DNA from: CAVPCZ01 sp963779225
GTDB lineage: Bacteria; Bacteroidota; Ignavibacteria; UBA10030; UBA6906
Direction of reading: 5' to 3'
DNA: 64,000 bases
Assembly (NCBI GenBank): GCA_963779225.1
Contig: CAVZWW010000003.1
Span: forward strand, 2,914,001-2,978,000
Below, one piece after another: positions 37,764-46,308 of this stretch. Below the pieces are notes generated by a model. That model was given only the letters and a program-made list of their open reading frames with translations, searched no databases and was not told the origin of the DNA. Made by a program: the position numbers and the translations under genes. Each line of letters begins with the position of its first letter. Positions within the stretch are counted from its first letter, which is position 1.

Positions 37764-38464
37764 ATCTTCTCGCCCTGGAAACGGCGACGGCTGTCTGTGG
37801 GGTGGCCCTGCTCCGGGACGGCGTGTTGCTGGGAGAGCGCTGGGTCGAAGAACGGTACGTGGCAGCCGAAAGGATCTTCGGGTTTATCGATGAAGTTCTG
37901 CAGGACGGCGGCGTCCCTCCCGCCGCACTGTCCGCGGTGGCCGTATCGATCGGTCCCGGATCGTTCACCGGCCTGCGGATCGGCCTGAGCGTGGCAAAGG
38001 GGCTGTATGCGGCGACCGGCATGGCCGTCGTCCCCGTCCCGACGCTCGAGGCGCTTGCGGACGGTGCTGCCACGGGGGCACGAGCGGAAGGGGCGGCGAT
38101 GATCCTGGCGGCCCTGGATGCACGGCGCGACGAGGTATACTGTCAGCTCTTCGAGCTGCAGGGGGATCGTGTTGCACCGATATGGGATGTGGAAGATCTT
38201 TCCGTTGAGGAGATGCTCCGTCGGCTTCCCGCAGGACCGATCGCGTTGACCGGCGATGCAGGGGAGAAAGTCGCCCGGCTGAAGGGCGGTGGCCGGGGCG
38301 GGAGAGGGGCGGAACTGATCGCCCTTGCTGCGGAACACACCCGGTGCAGTGCGGCTGCTGTCGGGAGGCTGGGAACCGCTCTGTCCGGCTCCGGCCTTAA
38401 AAGTGATCCGGCCGTGCTGGAACCACGCTATGTGAAAGAGTTTTTCCTGCGGACAAAAGACTAG
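37760..38464 (+). CDS. tsaB: TsaB, tRNA t6A-modification subunit
   Basis: 234 residues starting at a GTG that overlaps the tsaE stop. The N-terminus LLALETATAVCGVALLRDGVLLGE is the ASKHA-fold opening of TsaB; SIGPGSFTGLRIGLSVAKGLYAATGMAVVPVPTLEAL is its most conserved region, and AALDARRDEVYCQLF follows. TsaB is catalytically inactive but bridges TsaD and TsaE in the t6A complex. Both genes lying between porX and accD is a housekeeping block unrelated to T9SS. Confidence 0.93.
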   Translation: MNLLALETATAVCGVALLRDGVLLGERWVEERYVAAERIFGFIDEVLQDGGVPPAALSAVAVSIGPGSFTGLRIGLSVAKGLYAATGMAVVPVPTLEALADGAATGARAEGAAMILAALDARRDEVYCQLFELQGDRVAPIWDVEDLSVEEMLRRLPAGPIALTGDAGEKVARLKGGGRGGRGAELIALAAEHTRCSAAAVGRLGTALSGSGLKSDPAVLEPRYVKEFFLRTKD

Positions 38465-38479
38465 TGGAGGCATCCGACC

Positions 38480-39320
38480 ATGTCCTGGTTCAAGCGCTCA
38501 AAAGAAAATATCGCCGCCGAAACCCAGAAACGGGATATTCCCGACGGTCTCTGGACGAAGTGTGATCAGTGCGGCGAGATTATCCACAAGATGGAGCTGC
38601 AGAAAAACGTCTTCACCTGCGTGAAGTGCAACGCCCACTTCCGTATCGGGAGCGCCGAATATATTGATCTGCTCCTCGACCCGGGTTCTTTCAAAGAGCA
38701 GGATAAGCGGATGCGTTCTGGCGGACCCGCTGAAATTTGTGGACACCAAGCGATACCGTGACCGGACGGTCGAGGCGATCAAGAAGACCCGCCTGAGCGA
38801 CGCCGTGCGGTGGGGGACTGGGGCAATCCAGAAGCTGCCCGTCGTTGCTGCGGTGATGGACTTCTCGTTCATCGGCGGGAGCATGGGTTCGGTTGTCGGC
38901 GAAAAGATCGGCCGCGCGATCGACCGTGCCTGGAAGACGAAGGTGCCGTTGATTGTCGTCTCCTCGAGCGGCGGCGCGCGGATGATGGAGGGCGCACTCT
39001 CGCTGATGCAGATGGCCAAGACCGGTGCAAAGCTGAGCCGGCTCGCCGATGCGCGCATTCCCTACATCTCCATTCTCACCGATCCGACCACGGGCGGTGT
39101 TACGGCAAGCTATGCCATGCTCGGTGATGTCAACATCGGGGAGCCGGGAGCGCTCATCGGGTTCGCCGGGCCGCGCGTCATACGCCAGACGATCGGCAAA
39201 GACCTGCCCTCCGGGTTTCAGCGCGCGGAGTTTCTCCTCGAACACGGGTTCCTGGACATGGTGGTACACCGGCGCGACATGCGCAGCACGGTGTACAACA
39301 TCCTCTCGATGCTACGATGA
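38480..39320 (+). CDS. accD: AccD, acetyl-CoA carboxylase carboxyltransferase beta subunit (one insertion)
   Basis: About 280 residues, normal for AccD. The N-terminal zinc ribbon shows CDQCGEII and CVKC (C-x2-C pairs), then the crotonase-fold carboxyltransferase domain with DPLKFVDTKRYRDR, SFIGGSMGSVVGEKI, SSSGGARMMEGALSLMQM and DPTTGGVTASYAML. One extra G at 38720-38721 breaks the frame (cgt tct g gcg gac ccg) and the second part is read from there. It supplies malonyl-CoA for fatty acid synthesis together with AccA, encoded far away at 61723-62673. It starts 15 bases after tsaB and has GGAGG (38465-38469) upstream. Confidence 0.92.
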
Positions 39321-39393
39321 CCCGTGCCGGCGCAGGTCCCTCCGTCCAGCAGCACGGCGCCGCAAGATCGCACAGTCTCACGGCTGAACGGTC

Positions 39394-40251
39394 ATGGCTG
39401 AGCTGATCGACTCCATTCCCGCCATGGCGCAGGTGAGCGAGCGGCTCCGCCTGCAGGGCAAGCGCATCGCACTCGTCCCGACGATGGGAGCCTTGCATGA
39501 AGGGCACCTTGCGCTCATTGCGAGGGCCCGGGCGCAAAGCGACGCGGTGGTGACATCGGTGTTCGTAAACCCGACGCAATTCGGGCGGGGAGAGGACTTC
39601 GAGCGCTATCCGCGTACCCTTCCTGCCGATCGCCGGAAGGCCGCCGAAGCTGGAACCCATTACATCTTTGCCCCTTCAGCGCCCGCCATGTACCCGCCAC
39701 AGTTTAGCACCTACGTTCAGGTCGAACAGATCACGGATGTCCTGGAGGGGAGGGCCCGTCCGGGTCATTTCCGGGGGGTGGCGACGATCGTCACGAAGCT
39801 CTTCAACATTGTGATGCCGCATCTGGCGCTCTTCGGCCAGAAGGATGCGCAACAGGTCGCGGTGATCCGGAGGATGACGCAGGACCTGAACTTCGCAATC
39901 GAGCTGGTGATTGTCCCGACGGTGCGCGAGACCGACGGACTGGCCATGAGTTCCCGCAATGCCTACCTGACTCCTGCCCAGCGCACGGAAGCGCCCGTCC
40001 TGTACCGCGCCCTCGGGTGGGCGGAACAGCAGATTCGTGAAGGAACCACCGATGCCGCAGCCATCCGGGAAGGAATGCGGACCATGATCGAACACTCCTC
40101 GACCGGCGTGATCGACTATCTTTCGATTGCCCATGGCGAGACGCTTCAGGAGCTCTCCTCCCTCGTGGTGGGAACTCCTGTGCTTCTTTCCCTCGCGGTC
40201 CGGTTTGGCACGACGCGGTTGATCGACAATATTCCCGTGGTGGTTCCGTAG
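39394..40251 (+). CDS. panC: Pantoate--beta-alanine ligase
   Basis: 285 residues. The nucleotidyltransferase signature LVPTMGALHEGHLALI with HxGH is present, followed by VFVNPTQFGRGEDFERYPRT, GHFRGVATIVTKLFNIVMPHLALFGQKDAQQ and the KMSKS-like MSSRNAYLT. It condenses pantoate with beta-alanine using ATP, the last step of pantothenate synthesis in the cytoplasm. It lies 73 bases after accD on the same strand, with no visible terminator between, so it may be co-transcribed with it. The other pan genes are not in the window. Confidence 0.94.
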   Translation: MAELIDSIPAMAQVSERLRLQGKRIALVPTMGALHEGHLALIARARAQSDAVVTSVFVNPTQFGRGEDFERYPRTLPADRRKAAEAGTHYIFAPSAPAMYPPQFSTYVQVEQITDVLEGRARPGHFRGVATIVTKLFNIVMPHLALFGQKDAQQVAVIRRMTQDLNFAIELVIVPTVRETDGLAMSSRNAYLTPAQRTEAPVLYRALGWAEQQIREGTTDAAAIREGMRTMIEHSSTGVIDYLSIAHGETLQELSSLVVGTPVLLSLAVRFGTTRLIDNIPVVVP

Positions 40252-40447
40252 ATGTTCACGCGAAAATCCTTGCCGCGTCATGCCCACAGGGTGTCCGCCC
40301 ATGACGGGTGCGCAGCCGGAGCGGGCCGGCCTTCCGGCAGGCCGGTGTCTGACGCCGGGGGATTGCAGATCCGGCCGGGAGGGTGGCACAGAAGGTCGGT
40401 GCGGGAAAAAGGACGGATACACAACACGCAAAAGGAAGACCGGAAGT

Positions 40448-41236
40448 ATGGATGAACGACTTGCAGTGGTGATCATGGCTGCCGGCAAGGGAACCCGGAT
40501 GAAGGACCCGAGCAGGGCCAAAGTGATGTACACCATTGCCGGGAAACCGATGATCGAGCATGTGGTGGATCTTGCGCTCGGTCTGCATTCCTCGCGCACG
40601 GTGGTGATCGTTGGATGGCAGAAGGACACGGTCACCGGGCACCTGGCCTCAACGGGGAAGCCGGTGGTGTGTGTAGAGCAGAACCCTCAGCTCGGCACGG
40701 GACATGCGGTGATGCAGGCGGAAGAGGCGCTCAAAGGGTACAGGGGGGACGTGCTGGTACTCTCCGGAGACGTCCCGCTGCTGACGGAATCGACGGTCCG
40801 GTCGCTCATCGAGTACCACCGGTCGGCCCCGGCGGCGGCAACGCTGCTGACGGCAATCCTGGACGACCCGACGGGCTATGGACGGATACTGCGTGAGCGC
40901 GAAGAACATGCGGGAAGCCCTCCTGAGGCTGCCTATACCGGAAACGTCCTCGGGATTGTGGAACACAAGGATGCCAGCGTAGAACAGCGATCGATCCGGG
41001 AGATCAACACCGGAATCTACGTATTTGACAGGGAGCACCTATTTGCGGGACTGAAACACATAACCCCCTCCAACGTACAGAATGAGTACTACCTCACGGA
41101 TGTTTTCGGGTATTTCTGGCGGAACACGCTGCCTGTGCGCGCTGTTCCGGCGGAAAAGGAACACGAGGTTCGCGGCATCAACACGCTCGCGCAACTGGAG
41201 GAGGCCCGCGTGCTGTTTGCGGCACGCCGCAGTTGA
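40448..41236 (+). CDS. GlmU-like nucleotidyltransferase, uridylyltransferase half only
   Basis: 262 residues from the ATG at 40448 (the frame is open upstream but without family sequence). It has the nucleotide-binding opening VVIMAAGKGTRM, then AKVMYTIAGKPMIEHVVDLA, QNPQLGTGHAVMQAEEAL and VLSGDVPLLTE, all matching the N-terminal pyrophosphorylase domain of GlmU. The left-handed beta-helix acetyltransferase half (another 200 residues) is absent and no fragment of it lies downstream. It may be a stand-alone UDP-sugar pyrophosphorylase; the specific sugar cannot be told. The 196-bp spacer before it holds a strong dyad (CCGGCCT...AGGCCGG near 40329-40348). Confidence 0.82.
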   Translation: MDERLAVVIMAAGKGTRMKDPSRAKVMYTIAGKPMIEHVVDLALGLHSSRTVVIVGWQKDTVTGHLASTGKPVVCVEQNPQLGTGHAVMQAEEALKGYRGDVLVLSGDVPLLTESTVRSLIEYHRSAPAAATLLTAILDDPTGYGRILREREEHAGSPPEAAYTGNVLGIVEHKDASVEQRSIREINTGIYVFDREHLFAGLKHITPSNVQNEYYLTDVFGYFWRNTLPVRAVPAEKEHEVRGINTLAQLEEARVLFAARRS

Positions 41237-41261
41237 CAATTCTTGAGGATTTCTGTATACT
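41233..41261 (+). promoter_or_regulatory. Near-consensus sigma70 promoter
   Basis: TTGACA (41233-41238), 17 bases, TATACT (41256-41261), one mismatch from the E. coli consensus. It overlaps the stop codon of the preceding gene and drives the small repeat-protein gene, with a leader of about 37 bases. Confidence 0.75.
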
Positions 41262-41305
41262 TCAATGGGTAATCGCGTGCTGGTGAGTGCGAAAAGGAGA
41301 AGACG

Positions 41306-41848
41306 ATGAGACTCTTACTCGGTGTGACTGCGGTGATACTGCTGGCAAGCATGCCTGCGAATGCGCAATTCCGCTCTCAGGTGGAGCGTGAAGACAGGGT
41401 GTCCTCGGGGATCATGGAGAGTTCTCCGTCGTTGATGTTCGGATGGTTCAATCCGGACAAGTTCCATATGCGTCACTCACTCAGTTTTTCCTATCTCGCG
41501 ATGGGAGGGCAGGGAATGTCGTTGGGGACGTACACCAACAGCATGATGTATGAAATCGCAGACAACCTTCAGGCGAGTGCGGACGTCAGCTTGAGTTATT
41601 CTCCGAATTCGAATTTTTCACAGTTCGGGGGGCAGAAGGCGAGCAATCTGAGTTCGATCTATCTGAGCCGGGCGGAGATCAGCTACAAGCCATGGGAGAA
41701 CGTGCTTGTCCATGTCCAGTTCCAGCAACGCCCGTACGGGTACTATTCCCCCTTCGGCTCGCCATACGGGTCGTCGTTCGGGTCATCGTTCGGGTCATCG
41801 TTCGGGTCGTCATTCGGGTCGTCATGGTACAGGGAGGACGGTTTCTGA
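41306..41848 (+). CDS. Small secreted protein with C-terminal SFGS tandem repeats
   Basis: 180 residues. A signal peptide (LLLGVTAVILLASMPANA) is followed by an Ser-, Met- and aromatic-rich body with alternating strands (HSLSFSYLAMGGQGMSLGTYTNSMMYEIADNLQASADVSLSY), which could be a small outer-membrane or surface beta structure. The end is YGYYSPFGSPYG and then four and a half copies of the repeat SSFG, before WYREDGF. I do not recognise the family. The promoter is the strongest in the window and GGAG (41296-41299) gives a good ribosome-binding site, so it is probably an abundant product. A terminator-like hairpin (41887-41939) follows. Confidence 0.7.
   Translation: MRLLLGVTAVILLASMPANAQFRSQVEREDRVSSGIMESSPSLMFGWFNPDKFHMRHSLSFSYLAMGGQGMSLGTYTNSMMYEIADNLQASADVSLSYSPNSNFSQFGGQKASNLSSIYLSRAEISYKPWENVLVHVQFQQRPYGYYSPFGSPYGSSFGSSFGSSFGSSFGSSWYREDGF
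41771..41824 (+). repeat. 12-bp coding tandem repeat
   Basis: Four and a half copies of a 12-base unit related to tcgtcgttcggg encode Ser-Ser-Phe-Gly in frame. The third-position differences between copies are few, so the repeat is recent or under slippage. Confidence 0.85.
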
Positions 41849-41886
41849 GCACGAACACTTCTCAACAACTCATCTTCACCATCGTT

Positions 41887-41939
41887 CAAGCCGGGGTCAT
41901 CCGCCAGGCGCGGGTCAGGATCCCGGCTTGTTGTCTTTT
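41887..41939 (+). terminator. Stem-loop with T-rich tail
   Basis: CAAGCCGGG (41887-41895) and CCCGGCTTG (41922-41930) form a perfect 9-bp stem with a 26-base loop, followed by TTGTCTTTT (41931-41939). It separates the repeat-protein gene from the LytR_C gene. Confidence 0.6.
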
Positions 41940-41951
41940 CAGCTGTAGCCG

Positions 41952-42437
41952 ATGAGCGCCAGAGACAATCCCCACACTGTTTCCCGCCCTTCCCGACGCA
42001 CGAGAGTCCTCTCCGGTTTGCCGCTCAACGCCGGCATCGCCCTGCTGGCCGTCGTGGTTGCGTACTTCGGATATTCGTTTGTCGAGCGCACCTGGTTTTC
42101 CCCCCCGGTGGATCCCCTGCGGGCGGATGATCCGCGGGGGAAGCCGATTCAGATCGACGTATGGAATGGATGCGGACGGGAGGGCGCGGCATCCATGATG
42201 ACGGCTTATTTGCGGGCGCGCGGGTATGACATCGTTGAACTCAGGAACTACCACCGGTTTGACGTACGGGAATCGCTGGTGGTTGACCGCACGGGTCGGA
42301 GAGAGAATGCGGAAAAGGTCGCCCGGGCACTCGGCATTCCGGCCGGACGGATTATCCAGCAACTGAACCCGGACTACTTTGTCGATGTTTCCATCGTCAT
42401 CGGGCGGGACTATGCATCACTGAAACCATCACAGTAA
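41952..42437 (+). CDS. Membrane protein with LytR C-terminal domain
   Basis: 161 residues. One transmembrane segment (about residues 24-42, LNAGIALLAVVVAYFGYSFV) anchors it, and the outside part has IQIDVWNGCGREGAASMMTAYLRARGYDIVELRNYHRFD...SLVVDRTGRRENAEKVARALGI, the LytR_C fold found at the end of LytR-CpsA-Psr proteins and as free-standing proteins such as this one in this phylum. The function of the stand-alone form is unknown; binding of cell-envelope glycans is often suggested. It is 13 bases upstream of rsfS, in the same unit. Confidence 0.82.
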   Translation: MSARDNPHTVSRPSRRTRVLSGLPLNAGIALLAVVVAYFGYSFVERTWFSPPVDPLRADDPRGKPIQIDVWNGCGREGAASMMTAYLRARGYDIVELRNYHRFDVRESLVVDRTGRRENAEKVARALGIPAGRIIQQLNPDYFVDVSIVIGRDYASLKPSQ

Positions 42438-42450
42438 GGAGGGACGGACA

Positions 42451-42894
42451 TTGAAACCTGCTATTCTGGCGAAGCATGTCGCTGAACTTGCGCTGAGCAA
42501 GAAGGCCCACAATGTGGTGATCATGAATCTCCGCGGTCTGAGCAGCGTGACGGATTTTTTCGTCGTGTGCTCGGGGGATTCCGACATGCAGGTGAAAGCC
42601 ATTGCATCCGAAGTGGAGGATGGCCTGAAAAAGAAGGGGGTGGCTCCATGGCAGGTGGAAGGAGGGAGTCCGAATTGGGTGATCGTGGATTTCGTTGACG
42701 TTGTCGTCCATGTATTTCACAAGCAGACCCGGCCGTTCTATAACCTGGAGCGGCTCTGGGGAGATGCGAAGATCCAGCATATTGTGGACGAAGGAGCGCC
42801 GCTCCCGCGCACGCGAAAGCGGAGCGCCTCACCCCGGCCGCGAAAGACGCCCGCCCGGAAGACCGGGGGGGCCCGGAGGAAAGTCGCATCATGA
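42451..42894 (+). CDS. rsfS: Ribosomal silencing factor RsfS
   Basis: 147 residues, starting at TTG 42451 preceded by AAGGAGG. The RsfS/Iojap core is clear: VAELALSKKAHNVVIMNLRGLSSVTDFFVVCSGDSDMQVKAIASEVEDGL...WVIVDFVDVVVHVFHKQTRPFYNLERLWGDA. It binds L14 on the large subunit and prevents joining with the small subunit when nutrients are short. The basic tail (RTRKRSASPRPRKTPARKTGGARRK) after residue 120 is longer than usual and probably disordered, possibly contacting rRNA. The stop overlaps the argS start by four bases. Confidence 0.94.
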   Translation: MKPAILAKHVAELALSKKAHNVVIMNLRGLSSVTDFFVVCSGDSDMQVKAIASEVEDGLKKKGVAPWQVEGGSPNWVIVDFVDVVVHVFHKQTRPFYNLERLWGDAKIQHIVDEGAPLPRTRKRSASPRPRKTPARKTGGARRKVAS

Positions 42895-44525
42895 AACTGT
42901 TTCTCCGCAGCGCGCTCCTGGATGCCGCCGGCGCGCTCAACCTCGTCCCCCCGCCTGACTTCGCCGTTGAACGGCCGCGGCAGGAGGGGCACGGCGATCT
43001 GACCTCCAACATCGCCCTCATGCTCGCAAAGCAGGCGGGGAAGAACCCCCGCGAACTGGCCGGACAGATCGCCGCGCGTCTCGCGTTCGACCCGCTGCTG
43101 GTTTCCCGTGTGGAAGTCGCCGGGCCGGGGTTCATCAACGTCTCGTTTACCGAAGTTTTTCACCGGAGACAACTGGGTGATCTCCTGCGCTCCGGAGAGC
43201 GGTTCGGCCGGTCGGAGATCGGCAGGAACAAACGCGTGCAGGTCGAGTTCGTGAGCGCGAACCCCACAGGTCCCCTCACGGTCGGGCACGGCCGGGGCGC
43301 GGTGCTCGGCGACACGCTGGCACGGCTGCTCGAGTGGACCGGACACACGGTGGAGCGCGAGTACTACTTCAACAACGCCGGGCGCCAGATGCGCATACTC
43401 GGTGACTCCGTCAGGCTTCGTTACCTTGAGCTGCTGGGCGAATCCCCGGAGTATCCCGAAACGCACTATCAGGGGGAGTACATCCGCGACATCGCCGCAC
43501 TGGTGCGCCAGCGGCATGGCGAATCGCTGCGGCAGGAGCCGGCCGAGGGCGTCTTCAAGGAAACGGCGGTGGAAGAGATCTTTGCGGATATCCGCCGGAC
43601 GCTCAAGTCGCTGGACATCGAATTCCAGTCGTATTTCAACGAACACTCGCTCTACACCGACGGCAAGATCACCGCGGTGGTGGACGCCCTGCGTGCCGGT
43701 GGCCTTACGTACGAGCAGGACGGCGCCCTCTGGTTCAAAGTTTCCGCGCTGGGAAGTGAAAAAGACAAGGTCATCATCAAAAGCAGCGGCGAGCCGACAT
43801 ACCGGCTGCCGGATATCGCCTACCATGTGGAGAAGTTCCGTCGCGGCTATGATCTGATGATTGACATCTTCGGGGCCGACCATATCGCCACGTACCCGGA
43901 CGTTCTGGCCGCCCTCAAAGCTCTCGGATACGACCCCGGAAAGGTGAAAGTGCTCATTCACCAATTCGTCACGATCCTTCAGGGGGAAGAGGTCGTCAAG
44001 ATGTCCACGCGAAAAGCGAATTTCATAACCCTCGATGAGCTCGTCGCGGATGTGGGGGCGGACGTGGTTCGATACTTCTTCATCATGCGAACCATCTCCA
44101 GCCATTTGAATTTTGACCTGTTGCTGGCACGGCAGCAGTCGGATGACAATCCGGTCTACTACCTTCAGTATGCGCATGCACGCATTTGCAGCCTTCTACA
44201 GTTCGCCGAACGGGAGGGACGTTTGCCGGAGGGAGGAGAGGCAAATCTGGATCTGCTGGAGTCGCCGGAGGAGATGGCGCTGGTGAAAGCGTTGCTCCAA
44301 TTCCCGGAAGTCGTTGAACTGTGTGCACTTTCGTCGGAACCGCACCGGCTTGCCGATTATCTGCACGGATTGGCCGGTATATTCCACGTCTTCTATCACC
44401 ATCATCGCGTTGTCACTGAAGATGCCGCAAAGACGGCGGCCCGCCTGGCGCTCTGCCGTGGCGTCCGGGTGGTTCTCAAAAACGGGCTCGCCATTCTGGG
44501 TATCGGGGCGCCTGAAAAGATGTAG
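42891..44525 (+). CDS. argS: Arginyl-tRNA synthetase
   Basis: 544 residues, a class I synthetase. The N-terminal ArgRS additional domain is followed by the catalytic core with VSANPTGPLTVGHGRGAVLGD (HIGH-type motif VGHG), the middle SSGEPTYRLPDIAYHVEKF, FGADHIATYPDVLAALKALG, the KMSK-like KMSTRKANFITLDELV and the C-terminal DALR anticodon-binding domain. It attaches arginine to tRNA-Arg. It is translationally coupled to rsfS. A 6-bp GCCCTG...CAGGGC hairpin (44542-44556) lies just beyond the stop. Confidence 0.95.
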   Translation: MKLFLRSALLDAAGALNLVPPPDFAVERPRQEGHGDLTSNIALMLAKQAGKNPRELAGQIAARLAFDPLLVSRVEVAGPGFINVSFTEVFHRRQLGDLLRSGERFGRSEIGRNKRVQVEFVSANPTGPLTVGHGRGAVLGDTLARLLEWTGHTVEREYYFNNAGRQMRILGDSVRLRYLELLGESPEYPETHYQGEYIRDIAALVRQRHGESLRQEPAEGVFKETAVEEIFADIRRTLKSLDIEFQSYFNEHSLYTDGKITAVVDALRAGGLTYEQDGALWFKVSALGSEKDKVIIKSSGEPTYRLPDIAYHVEKFRRGYDLMIDIFGADHIATYPDVLAALKALGYDPGKVKVLIHQFVTILQGEEVVKMSTRKANFITLDELVADVGADVVRYFFIMRTISSHLNFDLLLARQQSDDNPVYYLQYAHARICSLLQFAEREGRLPEGGEANLDLLESPEEMALVKALLQFPEVVELCALSSEPHRLADYLHGLAGIFHVFYHHHRVVTEDAAKTAARLALCRGVRVVLKNGLAILGIGAPEKM

Positions 44526-44607
44526 CCGGAGTTCCATCCGCGCCCTGGCACAGGGCAAGCCCCTCAAAAACGCTTACAAACGCTGGAATTGCCCCGCAAT
44601 GGCCTGT

Positions 44608-44636
44608 TTGACTTTGCAGTGATGTTTTCTTAAATT
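44608..44636 (+). promoter_or_regulatory. Sigma70-like promoter of the polysaccharide operon
   Basis: TTGACT (44608-44613), 17 bases, TAAATT (44631-44636). The predicted leader of about 140 bases carries a CTGGCA...TGCCAG hairpin at 44739-44759 before the first gene at 44782. Confidence 0.5.
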
Positions 44637-44781
44637 TCCCGGGTTGAATACTGAACGGAGTTGCCTCTCCTCATTTTGCTACTGAATTCCTGGCCGTCGT
44701 TACACCTCCGCCCCGGCTCCCCGGGTGGTTGCCCTTTCCTGGCAGTATTTGAGTGCCAGACGCTTGCTCACAATACAAGGG

Positions 44782-45261
44782 ATGCAGATGTTCCAGAACG
44801 GTATGGTCCGCGATGTCGTGGTGAAGGATTTGGCGAAGCATATAGACGAACGCGGGTGGCTGACCGAGCTGTTCCGCGAGGATGAGGTTCCCCGTGAGTT
44901 CGTTCCGGTCATGTGTTATGTGTCGATGACCCTCCCCGGCATTGCACGGGGGCCTCATGAACACGCCGACCAGGCGGACTACTTCGTCTTTCTGGGCCCA
45001 TCCAATTTCAAGATTTACCTCTGGGACAACAGGAAAGGATCGCCGACGTACATGGTCCGTCAGGCATTATTCGCAGGTGCCGACGCCCCCCGCGTCGTCA
45101 TCATCCCCGCCGGTGTCGCCCATGCCTATAAGAACGTGGGAACGGTCACGGGAATGGTCGTGAACCTTCCGAACCGTTTGTTTGCCGGCAGGGGGAAGAA
45201 GGAGCCGGTCGACGAGATCCGTCACGAGCTGGACCCGAAGACCATCTTTCTCCTCGACTAA
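44782..45261 (+). CDS. dTDP-4-dehydrorhamnose 3,5-epimerase-like cupin
   Basis: 159 residues from the ATG at 44782 (a longer frame begins at 44725, but family sequence starts here and AAGGG precedes it). The cupin shows the RmlC elements KHIDERGWLTELFRED, GIARGPHEHADQADYFVFLG with the catalytic-position His, and VIIPAGVAHAYKNVG. It is shorter than RmlC from E. coli (185). It probably epimerises a dTDP-4-keto-6-deoxyhexose produced by the next gene. Since rmlA and rmlD are not seen, the final sugar cannot be named. It is the first gene of the large polysaccharide operon. Confidence 0.82.
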   Translation: MQMFQNGMVRDVVVKDLAKHIDERGWLTELFREDEVPREFVPVMCYVSMTLPGIARGPHEHADQADYFVFLGPSNFKIYLWDNRKGSPTYMVRQALFAGADAPRVVIIPAGVAHAYKNVGTVTGMVVNLPNRLFAGRGKKEPVDEIRHELDPKTIFLLD

Positions 45262-45294
45262 CCGTCTCCTCCCATCGGTTCAAGGAAGCACAAC

Positions 45295-46308
45295 ATGCGC
45301 AATGTTCTGGTCACGGGTGGGGCCGGGTTCATCGGCAGTAATTTTGTGCGGTATCTCCTCCGTGCCCACGCTGACATCACGGTTGTCAATTTCGACAAAC
45401 TCACGTATGCCGGGAACCTTGAAAACCTGGCGGACGTGGACGGCGACCCGCGCTACCGGTTTGTACGCGGCGATATTTGTGAGCGGACCGCGGTCGAAGC
45501 GATGTTCAACCGCCATGAAATCGACACGGTTGTGCACTTCGCAGCCGAATCGCACGTCGATCGCAGCATCCTTGGAGCCGGGGTGTTCATCACGACGAAT
45601 GTTCTCGGAACGCAGACCCTGCTTGACGTCGCCAGAACCGCCGGTGTCGAGCGATTTGTGCATATTTCCACCGATGAAGTATATGGTTCGCTCGGGCCGG
45701 AAGGCAAGTTCACCGAAGAAACACCGGTCCATCCGAACAGCCCCTACGCGGCAAGCAAGGCATCGTCGGACATGGTTGCCTTGGCCTATCATCATACGTT
45801 CGGCCTTCCGGTTCTGGTTACACGGTGCTCGAACAACTACGGCCCCTATCAGTTTCCCGAGAAGCTGATTCCGCTGATGATCGTCAATGCCCTGCATGAC
45901 AAGCCGCTCCCGGTCTACGGCGACGGACTCAACGTCAGGGATTGGCTGCATGTGGAAGATCATTGCTCCGCCATCGATCGCGTGTTGATTGCAGGAACGG
46001 TCGGTGAAATCTACAACATCGGGGGAAACAACGAATGGCGGAATATTGATATCGTGCGGTTGCTTCTGCGTATTCTGGAGAAGCCCGACTCCTTGATGCA
46101 TTTCGTGAAAGATCGGCCGGGCCATGACAGGCGCTACGCGATCGATGCCTCACGGGTCGCCCGTGAACTTCAGTGGCGGCCGTCGGTGACTTTCGAACAT
46201 GGTCTCCAAGCGACAATTGAATGGTACGTTGGTCACCGGCCGTGGTGGCAACGGGTGATGAGCGGAGAATATCTGGAATATTACGGGAAGAACTATGGGG
46301 CACGCTAG
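45295..46308 (+). CDS. rfbB: dTDP-glucose 4,6-dehydratase
   Basis: 337 residues of the extended short-chain dehydrogenase family. The NAD-binding GGAGFIGS is at residues 7-14; the catalytic STDEVYG and YAASK are present, as is RCSNNYGPYQFPEKLIPLMIVNA. It converts dTDP-glucose to dTDP-4-keto-6-deoxyglucose. The upstream epimerase-like and the downstream aminotransferase (57841) could both use its product. Its end overlaps the start of the export-protein gene by 14 bases. CAAGGAAG precedes the ATG. Confidence 0.94.
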   Translation: MRNVLVTGGAGFIGSNFVRYLLRAHADITVVNFDKLTYAGNLENLADVDGDPRYRFVRGDICERTAVEAMFNRHEIDTVVHFAAESHVDRSILGAGVFITTNVLGTQTLLDVARTAGVERFVHISTDEVYGSLGPEGKFTEETPVHPNSPYAASKASSDMVALAYHHTFGLPVLVTRCSNNYGPYQFPEKLIPLMIVNALHDKPLPVYGDGLNVRDWLHVEDHCSAIDRVLIAGTVGEIYNIGGNNEWRNIDIVRLLLRILEKPDSLMHFVKDRPGHDRRYAIDASRVARELQWRPSVTFEHGLQATIEWYVGHRPWWQRVMSGEYLEYYGKNYGAR

